Shown: positions 1-12,843 of the stretch, piece after piece
Layout: each line of letters begins with the position of its first letter
Position numbering within the stretch: the stretch's first letter is position 1
Origin: Zygnema circumcarinatum
Lineage: Eukaryota > Streptophyta > Zygnematophyceae > Zygnematales > Zygnemataceae
Reading direction: 5' to 3'
Length of the DNA: 64,000 bases
Assembly (NCBI GenBank): GCA_037447605.1
Contig: CM074820.1
Location: 1,294,331 to 1,358,330, forward strand
Program-made: the position numbers and the translations under genes
Notes under the pieces: generated by a model
Told to the model about the DNA's origin: nothing
Database searches by the model: none
What the model saw: only the letters and a program-made list of their open reading frames with translations

Positions 1-626
1 CCCCCCCCCCCCCCCCCCCCTTCCCGGGAAGTTCTCAGGTCTCTTCCTCACGTCGGGATACGCACAAAAAGGTGATTACAAAGAAAAAGAAAAAAAACAA
101 GGAGCTGTCCCCTAGCCCGCACCTCTGTCCTCTAGCTGCGTGTCCCTGCACTGGCGAATCCTGTAGCATACATCCTCCCGCTTCCTGATATATAATCCTG
201 CAAGTGTGTTCCTATACTCTATCTCACACTCTCTCTCATCTCACTTTCTCCAAAGCTGGTGTCTGCAGAAACATCCCGTCTCAGAGAAGTATCTGTTTTT
301 CTCTCTCTAACTCTCTCTCTCGCCCCCCCCCACTCTCTCTTTTTCTCTCAGTCTCTCTCCCCATTATCTCTCTCAGGGAGTACAAGACTGGAGTACAAGC
401 TATGAGATAGCTAAACTGTTGATTGCACAAAAACCTGTAAAAGAAGTCTATATAGACCCTCCTGATGCCCTCCCTCCTGCCCTTAATGGAACCGTGTTGC
501 ACGCGTGGCAGGTGAGGGGATGAGCCAGCCACCCCTCATGAGCAAAAAACCTAAAGAAACTCTTCCAGAAAATACAATCAAAATGCACACCCTGTCGGCT
601 CTCCTCCTTCTCCCCCTCCCGCTCCC
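1..626. other. Downstream flank of the phytochrome gene, low complexity
   Basis: No gene is recognised here. The stretch opens with a run of about 20 C and carries a CT-rich tract at about 301-370. It probably contains the 3' UTR of the phytochrome gene, which ends at 627 on the minus strand. Confidence 0.5.
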
Positions 627-3600
627 TCACTTGGCGCTACCTGCGTCCTCCCTGTGCGCCAGTGGGAGCTCCAAATTTACAATGAAATAGCTCTTCCCGG
701 GCTCCCGCACATACTGCACTTCCCCACTCATTAGGCGCACAATCTTCCGGCACATGCTGAGGCCCAAACCCTCCTGCGACTTGTTGTGGGCGTCCGCACG
801 GTCAAACATTTGGTGCACCAAATCTTCAGGCAGTCCCTCCCCAGCATGTGTCACCCTGCAGAGTGAACCTCAGCGTTTCCGTTACTGCGTCGTTCGCTTA
901 CAGTCGCTGAAATGCTGTTCCTATGTATGCCTAGGGATGAACGGATAATAATCGATTGACAACAAGGTACCCTCTTTGTATCCGCCTACTTCAATTCCCA
1001 AGATATTCGCTAATAATCTCAGGGAACCGAGGCGAACATAAGAGGGTACAGTACTGTATTGCAACGACGCTTTTATACATACACGCGTTTACAGTGATGT
1101 TCAGTTGTTCAATTACAACTAAAAACCAGAAGTAACAGACCAATTTATTTCAAGACGGCCGGCATGAATACACAGATTGCTCAGTCCTGCAATTATTATT
1201 TCACCGGCGCCTTCATATACACATACCTTGAACAGACTACAAACAGAAAACATGAAAAAGCAGCATCTCATTTCAATGCAACATTCATACATACATACCT
1301 TAACTCGAGCTGGACCACATCTACGCCTCCAGGAAGCCGCTTAGTATGAGGGACCACCTTGATCTCCACCCATCCAGAGGCAGGCGTGAACTGCACCGCA
1401 TTCATGAGGAAGTCTGCAAGCACTTGCTGCAGGCGGACCTGGTCTCCAAAGACACACATAGTCTTGAATTCGGGGGGAGTATCGCAGAATAGTTGAAGGC
1501 CTTTCTTGCTGGACTGCATCATGCCTTGGCTCACAACGCTGTTCATAACTGAGGCCATCATGAACTCAGCCGTCTCTAACTCCAAGTATCTGCATCACCC
1601 CCAAGATTTGCTCGTCTCATCATACAAAATCTGACGCATTCATCACCACCTTGACAAACCTCTCCGACTGCATGAAATCGGGAAGCGAGAAAAGTAGAGA
1701 GCGCAGAAATTAAGGGGGAAGAATAGAAATTAAGACGAACAATGACCCCCTGAATCATGGAGCCTATCTTCAGGACGATGTAAGGCAAGGCGGAGCAACC
1801 GTTCTCTCACCCTTCCTCAATGCTGGTTAAGTCCATATCATCCAGTATGCGACGCAGCTGCTTTTCACATGTAGCACTTGTCTCAACTAACTGCTTCTGA
1901 TCCTCTGACAGATCCGTGTGTTCGATAAAGGATCTGGCAAAGTGGATGCCATCGAGAGGGTTCCGAATTTCCTGCCGAATATAAGCCAGCTCTTTGGCTT
2001 TGGCCTCCGCCACTTTCTCAGCCGCCTTCTGCACTGTGAGGGCCTGCTGCAGCTCCATACTGGCAATGTGCAGGAAGCAGAAAACACCGGTAATTGCTCC
2101 TTCAGCATCTGTTCGCTTGCTTGCTGTCAAAAGGACATCTACTGGTTTGCCCTGCAATTCCACGTGCAGAAAGTCAAATGCTGCTGGGTATTAAGTTCAC
2201 CAGCTGCACGAACATGATTCGAGCGGGTCCTACCTCCTCAAAGTGTTTCCATGACACATGCAAAGATGGTTATCCACTGAAGAACACAGGTATTGCACAC
2301 CTGTCGGTCATAGAATGAGAAAGGAAATTTATCGGTATCATTCCCGTCCATAGCATTGTTCAACACAATCATGAACTTTGTGAGGGCGTCGCCACTTTTC
2401 AGCCGGCAGAGTCCCCCGAAGATCTCTCCCGTCAGCATCTTGCCCACGACATTGTCACGGTACACACCCGTCACCTTCTCCATAGCAGGGTTCCACTCTG
2501 TGCAGTAACCCAGCTCTGCAAGGTAACACGTGGACATACAAGTCATACAATGTGTGAAGTCAGACGCTGAAAGCAAGCTGCATACAGGCAATTTTTTGAG
2601 TCCACATGTGCTCCTCCCCTGCCTGTAGCAACTATCAATTGCCAAAAGAATTGAAAGGTCAAGTGTGCATTACCATCTGAGCCAAAAATTGGCGGAATAA
2701 GAGAATGCTGAGATCGCACAATGGTGGTGTAATCCCCCTGGATACGTGTGAACTTGTCCATTACCACCCTCTGCCCAGTTACATCTTGGCCTACAAAGCA
2801 GACTCCAACCACGTTCTCATTCACGTCCCGACTGGCACATGCGTTCACCACCAAGATAACGGCACCCTTGTCCTTTTGGGTTCCCCAAGACTGCAGCTGT
2901 ATCTCCACATTCTGCTCCTCCTCACCTGTAACACAGCAGGGAAATACATGTTTCAAATCTGAAACACATTTTCTCTAGACCTGGAGGTATCTACTATACC
3001 AATACGTGCCACTATCTGCTACTCAGCCAAACACCAGCTTCATTGGTAACCTTGCAGTCCCTTGGCACCCTTTGCACCCTCTGAGAGAAAAAGCTACACA
3101 GAGAGCCGCACCATTCAGAGCAAGGTATAACACCCTCTCAACCGTTTCCACTGAATCCTTGTGTATCAATTCCTTCACGAGCGAACGGCCCATAGCGTCT
3201 GCCACAGGTATTCCTGTCAACTGAGATACTTTGGCGTTCCAGCCATTGATACAACCATTGAAGTCAACAGCCAGGATAGGTGCAGTGGCAGTCTCAATTA
3301 AGCGCACCATCTCATTAGCCACAGTGCTAAGCTCATCCATGCCCTGCCAACCCATTCCAATACGCGGGTGCAAAGTCAGGTCTCTCTTCTGCCTAGGTCA
3401 ACTGACCAGGATTGCAATTGCACGGATATGCAACCTATTCATACATCTTACAATTTTCCAGAACATTACACCATAGCCTCAATCTGCTATTCCCAGCAAA
3501 TCGAAAATTACGAAGAGCATGTCCTTGCAGTGCTGCAGGAGAAACTGAACCGCAGACTGAAATTGTAGGCATAAAGCAGCGCTTTTGAAGTCTAAAAACA

Positions 3601-6559
3601 ACCTTTGCTCGAAGAAGCAAAAGACACTATGTTTCTGAGCATCGAGCAGCATCGTGTTAGATACACTAGCCACTCTCGCTCGTTTCACTATTGAATTTTC
3701 ACAAACCTGAAGTTTGAGGTCGTTTAAGCGTGCATGGATCATTCTCTTGTTTTCAATGTCATCAATGTCTTGGAAAGAACCACGCAGAATGAGTTGCAGA
3801 CTGTGAATGGCATCCATCTCCACATCCTCCCATGGTAGTGATCGCTGCTTCACGACCTCCAGAAAGGCTTTGAAAGATGAGCGAGGATGCATTTTACGGC
3901 CATCATCCCTATCGTCAGAGTCATGCCGTGCTCCTGCCCACCTGATCTCTTTTTCTGCATGGGATCTGAACCAGAATAGGAAGTCCTTGTTTGTAATCCT
4001 TGCAGCAGCCATGCCGCACACAGCTACTCCAAGATCGTTGGCTCCCGGATATCCAGCGTCAGCAAGACTGTCAGTGCTCAGCCCTGTCGAATCTTTGTGG
4101 TATTCGAGCAACCAGTCAGCAATATCTTTCACCTGCTCTTCTGTTGGGGTCACCCCTAAGAGCCAAAAGCGGCCTCCATAGTATAAAGCAGCCCCGTCAC
4201 ACTTGACAAGATCCATAATATTGGGGTTTTGAGAAACAATGCCAATTGGTGCATCACGGAGAAGCATATCACAGAGAAGGGTCTGTGTGCGAAGAATGTG
4301 CTTCTCCCGGAGCTGCGCTGCTAGCTCCACCTCCATGTTTAGCTGCAAGCCGAAAACCTGCAAAAGAACAACGTTTTGCCGAGTGATGAGACCCAGGGAG
4401 TGAGTCTCTAGGCTTGAAGGGCCAGCAGATTCAATTACTAACTTAAACACCTTCAGTCATAGTAAACAAGTGCATCTGATGCTGAAAATGGTGACCTCTT
4501 CAAGTTCATGCAATGCATTCATGCTCATACCCACATCAAGCCAATAACCCATGAAAAGTGATTGGCGATGCTCGTCTGCAGGCATACCATACCTGCATAA
4601 GGAATTCACAGGCAGACCTCAATGGAAAAGGAACATAGCGCGATGTTGCGTGATGGCACACAACCAGGCCCCAAAGTTTACGTCCCTTTTGCTGACTGGC
4701 TCCTCTGGGTGCTCCATCGTCGTCATTGTCATTGATGATAACAGCCATGACCAGTGAAGCCATAGAACCCATGTTCATCATATACTGCGCGTGGCAACCA
4801 TGAACTCCCCGTAGTGTTGACCCAGCAAGACTAAGTGGTTGCTTCAAGCTGAAATCCTGTATAACTTTCACCTGCAAATCAAGAAGAAGTAAAATGAGTA
4901 CGTCTGACTCCATCAACGCTGGATAAACAACGCCGCAACTTTTTTCAAAAGAGATAGAATAATGACACCGTCCTTCAGTCATTAATTCTTAAACATGCCA
5001 GCCACAGTGCAGCATAGCGATAACATATGGCAGTTCTCAAACTGAGCACTGAAACATGCAAAAAATCGCTTCGAAAGATTCTTAGTGCTCCTTAGACATC
5101 TGTAACGTCAAAACAGATTTATTCGTTCTAAAACCAAATAACCTTACGTTCATTCGCAGTTCTTCGTTAAATGTGAATCTAAGAGACATCAATCCCACCA
5201 AAAAAACTACAATTTAACAGCAGATATAACAGACACGCAAGACAACATCATTAACTTCATCGTGCGTGGGTTGAAGGAAGGAGCAAAATGTATTGACTGT
5301 ACCGGTGCAGCACGACAATCACAAATCATTCGAACACGGTTCTTCATGAAGAGGAATCTGGAGGCCTGGGGAATGTCAGTTGCTGGGTAGTGAAGCCCTA
5401 AGTAGGGCTCCAAATCTGATCTCCGAATCTCCGCAATAACCTCGCCATGCTCATCTTCATGGAATTTATAGGCCATCACTCGATCATAACCGGTCAATTC
5501 CCTCACTTCCTCCACCACAGCGTCGCAGAGAAGACCAATATCTCCTCCTGGTAAAGCCTGAAGTCTTGAAATTGCCTTGGCAGCTAACTTGTGCGACCTA
5601 AGAGCTCCAGCAGCAGAAACTGATGGATCTGTGGGCCTCACAGGCTCAAAATCTATCACAAGGCCAAGGTCTATCCTATGCATGATAGCGTAGAAAGGCT
5701 TCTGACCACTCCTGCTTTGTATAGAGATTGGGTTCATCATGCTCACATCGTTCGAACTGGCTGCCTTTTCCAGTGCGGCAACACTTGAAGGAGTAAACAG
5801 AGTTCGTGCATCGGTTCCAAGCTCTGTCAACCTCCGCTCCGATATCTTCATGAGACGCGCAGCATTGAAAAAAAGACAGTTTCCCAGAGGTCTAGACGAT
5901 ACAGGATTTATAAACAACTCTCGTTAAAGTTAACAACTGAGAGGGGACAACGGAATGCTTAATTACTGGTCAGTGAGTCCTACGCTCAGGAATAGACAGA
6001 ATGCAATAGCTAAGTACCCACAAATCCTGCCAGAATTGGCTGCGATTCCCTTACGTGACGAGTATATGGTTCAAGACTTATATATTACACAGTTTTTCAA
6101 ACATCCAGCATGATTTAGCCTCCCTCCACACAGACAGCGAACTTCTGCCATTATGCTCCCAGCTAATAATGGTGGATGTTGGTACGCACCAAGGAGGCCC
6201 TTCTGGCCAACACTGGGAACAGCTTGGGGCGTCAAATCCAGCATCTCCAGTGCATTCTCGCTGTATGCTAGGACTTTGAAACTGCCTTCTTCAACCGCGA
6301 GCATGCAGCCAAAGGCCTGAGTGATGCCTCCCCTTTGCATGCGCTGAAGATAAGCTGTCACTGTGCTTGAAGGAATTGACTCTCCTGTGCCCTTACTAGC
6401 GACCACAGACTTGGAATAGTCGAATGAATCTCCGGAAGTTTCTGACTCCTCGAAGGCTCGATGAAGCTTTGCGTCCGCGTTGGCCTGGGCCACGCGAACA
6501 TCTCTCTTTGACTTCGCAGAGCTCCCCCCTGAGGAGTTCGACATCCGGGAGGACGACAT
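627..6559 (-). CDS. PHY: Canonical plant phytochrome photoreceptor
   Basis: Red/far-red photoreceptor acting in cytosol and nucleus. Exons (minus): 6190-6559, 5303-5823, 4593-4871, 3707-4357, 3112-3343, 2674-2925, 2301-2515, 1811-2151, 1299-1589, 627-855. Phases agree throughout and give 1126 aa, the usual length. Domain order: Ser-rich N-terminal extension, PAS, bilin-binding GAF, PHY with PRSSF tongue motif, two PAS repeats, histidine-kinase-related module. The GAF holds [17 protein letters not shown] and VHGCHAQYM; the Cys near residue 323 is the expected thioether site for the bilin. The kinase-like module keeps the [12 protein letters not shown] and GLGLSMC ATP-site motifs, but the H-box reads [11 protein letters not shown], without the phosphoacceptor His, as in land-plant phytochromes. 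Start chosen at 6559 (MSSSR-); an in-frame upstream Met at 6676 would add 39 aa. The gene name is secure, the A/B/C-type subfamily is not. Confidence 0.95.
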
Positions 6560-8491
6560 TTCTGCGCCCTTCCTCACACGCCGACAACTAGCTACAGGTG
6601 CGACAAGCCAACGAACCCGCGGCCCTCTTCCTCCTAGAGTCTGCACAGACAGTTTGCCAGACAGGCCACGGCTCACAATGATGCAGAAAAGCCTTTCAAA
6701 TTCACTGGTGACGCGCCAAACACTATCGTAAGGTCAGATGACGGCACGTCGGCTGCAATGGTAATCATCTGTGAGAGAACAAAGCATAGCAGTGCAAATG
6801 CTTTATGGTCATGCGAATGCGGCAAATGCTCTATCCGTGAAGGAAAAGTGGCGTGCGCGTAGGTTTCCGGATGCAATATTCACAAGGCAGTTCCCTGATA
6901 GAATAAAGAGCGAAAACATAAAGAACAGATACGTTCCCCGGAACAACCGTGTCACCTCCTGTTTCTCTCTTTCCATAACCTCCTAATGAAGTGACATCAA
7001 TCACACAACCTCCCTCTCCAACCAAGACGACCACAGGGTCCTTCCTTCCCACACGCCGTCACCGCCATCCGTCCATGCATCAATACCATCCATCCATCAA
7101 TGAAAATCACCTCCCGGACGGTCCTGCACACAAACCTCCATCCTGTCCCCTCACCCTTCCCTACCCTACCCTTACCCTCTCCCTCCTCCTCCCTACCTGT
7201 CACACCCCAACCGACGCCGGGCCTCCAACTCCCGCCCGTCAAGACCCCTCCCCGTCCAAAACCCCTCCTCCTTCCAAATCCCTCCGCGCTTTGCAGGACT
7301 TCCCTTCCGCCCTCGGCCCTCTCTCCCTTCCTCCCTCCCTCGCAGCGCGTGCCACGTGGCGCGGCGGCCGAGCAGCGCGGAGCAGGCGGGGGGAGGGCGA
7401 CCCGGAAGGCTACCCGCCGCACTTTCCGTACAGACCGTCACGTGAACAGGGAGGGGCCAGATAAGCGCTTTAGCCACGTGGCGCACTCGCCTGCGATCGC
7501 CGCCCAGATCGGACGGTCCGCGGCGGCCCGCCCGCCTGCAAGTGGACTCGAGGCTCGCGTACTTTTGCTCAAGGGGGGTCTGGCGTTACATGAGGGTGGA
7601 GGGCCGTTGTAGGTAACGAGAAACGGGACAGGACGCGGGAACGGGCGCATGGAATACAGGCAGGTCGGTGCCGCCCTGGTCCGCGGTGCCAGCGCGGCAT
7701 GAGGAGAGGACGTACGGATGGCGTGCGCGTGGGCGGAGGGCTCTCATTGGGCCCCCGCCGACAAGCCCTCATCATTGCTGTACGGTGGGGCGCTCTCAGC
7801 CGTCGATGTGGGAAATCGGACGGCTGGATCGCGCCGGCAGGTGGGCTGCTGTGCTGGCGCCGGCGCTTCATGGCGGGCTTGGACTATGGGGCCGTTTCCT
7901 TGTAGGCAAATCGAGTTTGTTGTTGTGACGTCGTGCGTACGTCATCGATACCTGCCACGCCCGGTCCCTTGGCTTCGTGACCGTATTCGAACTCGAAAAT
8001 GGGGTAGAGTTATTCATAAATTGTAGATTTTCTTCCACGTGGCGGCCAGCGGATCGAGATATCTGGCCTGTCGTCACGTGGCGGCAGCCAGTTGGAGCAA
8101 ACGGTCCCTATTTTGGCCGATTGTCAACCGATTGCGCCGGTTTCAAGCAGGAGCGGAACGGCTCGCAAGTTTGTTGCTACAAACCTGCGTCGGGCTGAAT
8201 TTACAACTTTGTGACGGAAGCGGAACCGAAAAGGACGGAGACTACGTCAGAAATTGTCGTGAAAGATATTTTGGACTTATGGGATTTTTAGGCGCGAGAA
8301 CCGCGCGACGCTGTGATTTTGTTTTTTGCGGTTCGTGGGAATCTGATTATGCGCCGGAAGTGTCACGTGGCAGAATGGCTCTCAACCGTCGATGCGAATA
8401 ACGGACGGTCCAGTTTGGACGACGGGTAGATGAAAATCCTGCCGTTCTATGTGAACGCAGCTTCGTCCTGCGTTGATAACTGCCTTTATCA
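6560..8491. other. 5' flank of phytochrome, gene-poor
   Basis: No coding region is recognised. It should contain the phytochrome promoter and 5' UTR. A pyrimidine-rich stretch runs at about 7000-7350. Several G-box sequences (CACGTG) occur, at about 7351, 7474, 8037 and 8075, the last two in CACGTGGCGGC context. Confidence 0.4.
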
Positions 8492-9392
8492 GGGTAGTGA
8501 TATTTCCACCCCTTTTTTGGATCCAAACACCCCTTCCCGGCCGGGCAGATTTCAAAAAGGATTAAAAACGGAAAATGCTTTCTTCACACCTTTTTGGAAT
8601 CGATACCACCCTCCGGCAGATTTTATTTCTGCGAAACAAGGAAAATGATAACCCGTCACCCCATTTGAATATCCCGCCTACCTGAATCACGCGTGCGGTC
8701 AATCGCAGCCGTCGATTCCCTCGCAGATCGCAACACTGCAGATCACTATTTGATCGGCAGCCGGGCTCGGTCTCAGCGCATGGCACGAGCCCACGTATTG
8801 TCCGTACAAATGTCATACGGTCGCAACTTGAGGAACCCAAAATTTCGTACATTGAGATCTTAGACCAATCAAAAATTTCCACGTCAAAAATTTAACACGT
8901 GGCAGATGTTGATTGGCTGGGAGCTAACAATGACGAGATCTCGGGCCGAAGGACGCCCGCACTCGCTCGTGCGATTTGGCTTTGACGGGACTCGTGGGCG
9001 CTTTCCATTCGCTAAGATCGAGCCCGGCTGCAGATCGAACGGTGATCTGCAGTGGTGTGATCTGCGAGGGAATCGACAGCTGCGATTGACACACACGTGT
9101 GAAGGACGGACACCCGCGAACGATCTCGTGGCGGACGGATCTTCCGCTCGGGCAGGCAGATATTTCTTACCCTCAAAAAAAAAATTCAGGGAGGCGGGAT
9201 ACAGTATTCAAAATGCGGTGACGGGGTATCATTTTCCTTGGTTAGCAAAAATAAAATCAGCCGACGGAAGAAGGTGGGTATCGATTCCAAAAAGGTGTGA
9301 AAAAAGCATTTTCTGTTTTTAATCCCTTTTGAAATCTGCCCGGCCGGGAAGGGGTGTTTGGATCCAAAAAAGGGGTGGAAATATCACTACCC
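8492..9392. mobile_element. Foldback (long terminal inverted repeat) element, non-coding
   Basis: The left arm (about 8492-8797) is repeated in inverted orientation as the right arm (about 8991-9392), separated by about 190 bp. Both ends begin GGGTAGTGATATTTCCACCC. Similarity runs through the whole arms, including an inner block around 8696-8775 that matches the complement of 9018-9095. The two main open frames (8562-8882 minus and 8906-9322 plus) encode near-identical peptides only because they lie in the two arms. No transposase is present, so this looks like a non-autonomous foldback or MITE-like element. No clear target-site duplication was found. Confidence 0.75.
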
Positions 9393-9619
9393 TATCATTT
9401 TCCTTGTTTCGCAAAAATAAAATCTGCCGATGGAGGGTGGGTATCGATTCCAAAAAGGTGTGAAAAAAGCATTTTCCGTTTCTAATCCTTTTTTAAATCT
9501 GCCCGGCCGGGAAGGGGTGTTTGGATCCAAAAAAGGGGTGGAAATATCACTACCCAATATCAGGTGTGATATTTTTCGAGGGTAGTGATATTTCCACCCC
9601 TTTTTTGGATCCAAACACC
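9393..9619. repeat. Satellite copies of the foldback arm
   Basis: Positions 9393-9555 are a second copy, in the same orientation as the right arm, of its outer 165 bp. Positions 9580-9619 are a 40-bp copy of the same terminus in the opposite orientation. Together they form a small composite with the element at 8492-9392. Confidence 0.75.
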
Positions 9620-12321
9620 AGATTTTCTGGCGTTTGAAACGAGTGTCAGCAGCAGGATTTTATCCTGCGTCGCGATGGCTCCAGTCCTACAAGTTTGACC
9701 GTACCAGTCATTCTCAATCCAACGGTCCTGCTGTGCCGTGCCACCCGATCTCGATTGGCGCAATCCAACGGTCGAGGAGCTGCGCGGCGACGACCACCCC
9801 CCAGAAGGCACCAACGGTCAAAACGTGACCCGTGACACGATCCATCCGCGATCACAAGGCCGGATATCTCGCAGTCGTAATCCGACGGTCCAAGATCGTC
9901 GGATTGCCACGTGGCGCATTCAGAGCGAAGCCGTACCCTTCCTCTCGCGGCGTTCCAATCGTACGCGCCGCTTGACGTGACGTGACGTGACGGATCCGCG
10001 ATCGAAACCCTTCCTCAGTGACTTTATCAAGGCTCTGCGCACCCGCATTCGCGACCATGTTGGCGCGGACCATGACCTGCCCAGAGCCCGCCGAGCCTCT
10101 GAGCCTTACGGTAGGCAAGAAGATTCATGGAGGACCTGGAAGATGCTGTGTTTGAACCGAGCAATTTTACAGCAATGCGATCCTCCAACCAAGCCATTTC
10201 TCTGGCCAAGTTCAGTTCGTGCCAATTTGTCATCCCCCATCGCATAGGTCAAGTTTGACAAGTGCTTTACAGTGCTGGTGCTGGTACTACCAGCGACGTC
10301 ATTGGACAACTAAGCATCGTTTCAACAACCTGAGGGATATTGGAACCAATGCCAAATTTCAGGCGGAAATGTAGCTGGAGCTCACTGGATGGGCATTTGT
10401 GTTTGATAATGCTTCAGGAGTTCGTCCCATGCTCTGCAAATTCCAACCAAATAGCTTCTAACTCCAGGTCTAGGTTCTAGGACTAGGTCTTCCGATGTTC
10501 ACTCAACTCCATATTAGTATAAGAGCCTTAGTATAAATGCTGCCAAGCCACATTTTCACCACTACAGGAGGGCGTGTCAACCTTTTGACATTGCGCTTGA
10601 GGTTTAATTTGGAGATAATACTTTCAGATTTCACTTCGACTACCGTAGTTCGAGCAACGCTGCATCGCCTGCCTTGGTTTACAGCGCTGCCTCGCTTTTT
10701 ATCTTACTTTTGCTCCTTAGACGGCCCACAGGTGTTGGTCCTTCCGGCCGCCCCTCCGGGTCCCGCATGGCCGGCCTTCGAGAGCAGAGAAAAGCAGAAG
10801 CAGAGTGCCCCTCAAAGCTTTTCGTTTGTTCTTAGGTCATTTGTAACCGGTAAGAGCCTTAGGTTCTCCATTTTTTCTTTGTCGAAGTACATGTCATGGC
10901 ATCGCCATCTTGAAATCAATGTCAATTCATCTAAGGCCATCTTCTGGTTTCGAATGTTATTTCTTCAGAAAATGTCACAGGTTTAGATCTTTAGCTGAAC
11001 ACGCCCTAGCACTGAGATTTTATCAGTCCCTACTCCAAAAAAGTCAGTAAAGGAGAATATTCTCCCGCGAGAGAGCACCCTGAACTCTGTAAACCATTAC
11101 TGTACGCGAACGATACTTGTGCTATGTTGCAGAACTGACTGCTGCCTGGCCAGTTGCCAAATTAGGGCAAACTCGAGCTGCACTCGACTATGCGGCCCCT
11201 CAAGTATCTCCCCATCAATCTGAACCACCGCTTCCTCAAGAGCACAACACACTGCCTTTCAAACAATTGAAAGAAATGCATCACCCGGTTGATCCGTTTC
11301 TGCCAAAACTTTACATTCAGCAAATGAAAAATGACTACAGCAAAGCAAAACGAGTGAAGTGAGGAAAGGAGAAGCCGAAATTTCTCAATGGCTGTATTCA
11401 AAGGGACACCAATGACTATTGAATACAGCTACATTCTATCACACTAGGAAAAGCTAGCTGGCAGCTCCGAATGCAAATGCAAGTTTACTTTTCCTCCTCG
11501 TGCACTGCTGCCTATACGAGTAGATTGTATGACATCCATTGATCAATATTAATATCCTATCAATAAGGTATATCTCTATCTGTCACTGTTCATTATGTTT
11601 TCACGGGGCATGAGCCCATACTTTCACCAATAAGCTCTCACAGCGGCGATAATGGTCAGTGAAGCTTTAGAGAGGACATTACAATTCAGTACTTGGATCG
11701 AGAGTGCGAAGACAGGGGAATAGTCTGCTATCCTGAGCCTTTTGGGGACTCCATGGCAGCAGGCGGAGCTTCCTAACTGCCAGACGCCACTAACCCTAAA
11801 ATGGAGCAGGAGAACATGCCAAGTAGATAATACTCCAGAGCCAATAAAACATAGGGTTCAACTTTGCTGCTTAAAAGAAGCCAAATATAGATTCCATATC
11901 ATCTGCAAACAAATCGCATAAAAACTGATCGACAAAAGATTTCTTTATGTCCTCCCACCCTCCTACAAAAGCAGGAATTCGTGCTTCGAAGGATCGACGG
12001 CTGAAGCAAGTGCAACAGAATCAAAAGACCGGCAATGCCTCAACATTTTATCAATGAGAGAGCAAATGTGAAGCTAAAGCATGGTTGCACAGCTGATATT
12101 AAGAGGAAACTAGAAAGTTTCACATTTGCATCAGTCACTACATTCTCCACATATTGAGTGGATTCCTAAAGCTGAGATTCCCATCTCAAAGAGAAGTCAA
12201 AGAAATCCCTACAGGCAGAGAGCTAATGGACTGTACTGCTGTAAAAGCCTGCCTAGGAGGTCAAAATTTGGAGAACTTGGCAATTATGGAAGAAGAATAA
12301 ACAGCGAAGGGCAGAACTTTC
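9620..12321. other. Gene-poor region
   Basis: I see no supportable gene. One open frame of 149 codons at 10537-10986 (+) has no recognisable domain and follows a TATA-like TATAAAT near 10533; it is not called. A CACGTGGCGC G-box occurs at about 9909. The right end probably includes the 3' UTR of the OEP21 gene. Confidence 0.35.
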
Positions 12322-12843
12322 TCATAAATCATAGAGAACACTCCAAGAGACGTCCTTCAACCCATTCCGAAAATCTGCATTCAATGTCCAGTTATTCTCC
12401 CGAAGCTGAAGGTAAGGCCGTTGCGTGATGAGATTGCATCCAATTTTCAACTTCAAATCCTGCTCCATAGTGAAGTTAAACACTTTTTGGCAAAGCTCCA
12501 CCGACGCTCTTGTCTTCCACTTCTGCGAATTTGCATGCAGGTACAACCCTCCCTTCAAATCTAACGTGCGAGCTCCATTGTCCGTCAGTTCAATCGACTT
12601 CTTCCCCTTCACACTGTATGTCACTTCCCTGGTATCTAAGTCTATTTTCGTACCCACATCTATGGTGGTAAGGAGCTGTGGGAAGAACTTTTTGCGAATC
12701 TGCAGCGCCCCTGCCGCTCTCCCTGTGACAGTGTTGAGCCCGCCCTGCACCTGCAGCACCACGTTGCCTTCCCCTACAAAGTCTTCCTTTGCGTGCAGCG
12801 CCAGCTGCCTCTCCTCGGAGCTAAACCGCATGGAGGTCTCCAT
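12322..12843 (-). CDS. OEP21: Plastid outer envelope pore protein 21 (OEP21)
   Basis: Beta-barrel, anion-selective pore of the chloroplast outer envelope, thought to pass phosphorylated metabolites such as triose phosphates in a nucleotide-regulated way. The frame is a single uninterrupted 173-aa exon, the usual family length (about 170-180). It starts METSMRFSSEE, matching the METSLRY-type family start, and ends with the conserved RENNWTLNAD segment followed by a terminal YDL. Alternating hydrophobic/polar strands fill the rest and there is no transit peptide, as expected for an outer-envelope barrel. It is divergently arranged with the ObgC gene (start to start 630 bp). It is one of the few intronless genes here. 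Confidence 0.9.
   Translation of the reverse strand: METSMRFSSEERQLALHAKEDFVGEGNVVLQVQGGLNTVTGRAAGALQIRKKFFPQLLTTIDVGTKIDLDTREVTYSVKGKKSIELTDNGARTLDLKGGLYLHANSQKWKTRASVELCQKVFNFTMEQDLKLKIGCNLITQRPYLQLRENNWTLNADFRNGLKDVSWSVLYDL

Noticed and set aside
6991-7650. Several long overlapping open frames on both strands
   Set aside because: GC- and pyrimidine-rich DNA with few stops; peptides are Pro/Arg/Ser-biased with no domain.
8562-9322. Two open frames of 106 and 138 codons with similar peptides in opposite orientation
   Set aside because: The similarity is explained by the DNA inverted repeat (foldback arms); no conserved domain is seen.
10537-10986. 149-codon open frame with an upstream TATA-like box
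   Set aside because: No domain, no splice support and no conserved pattern; left as unannotated.
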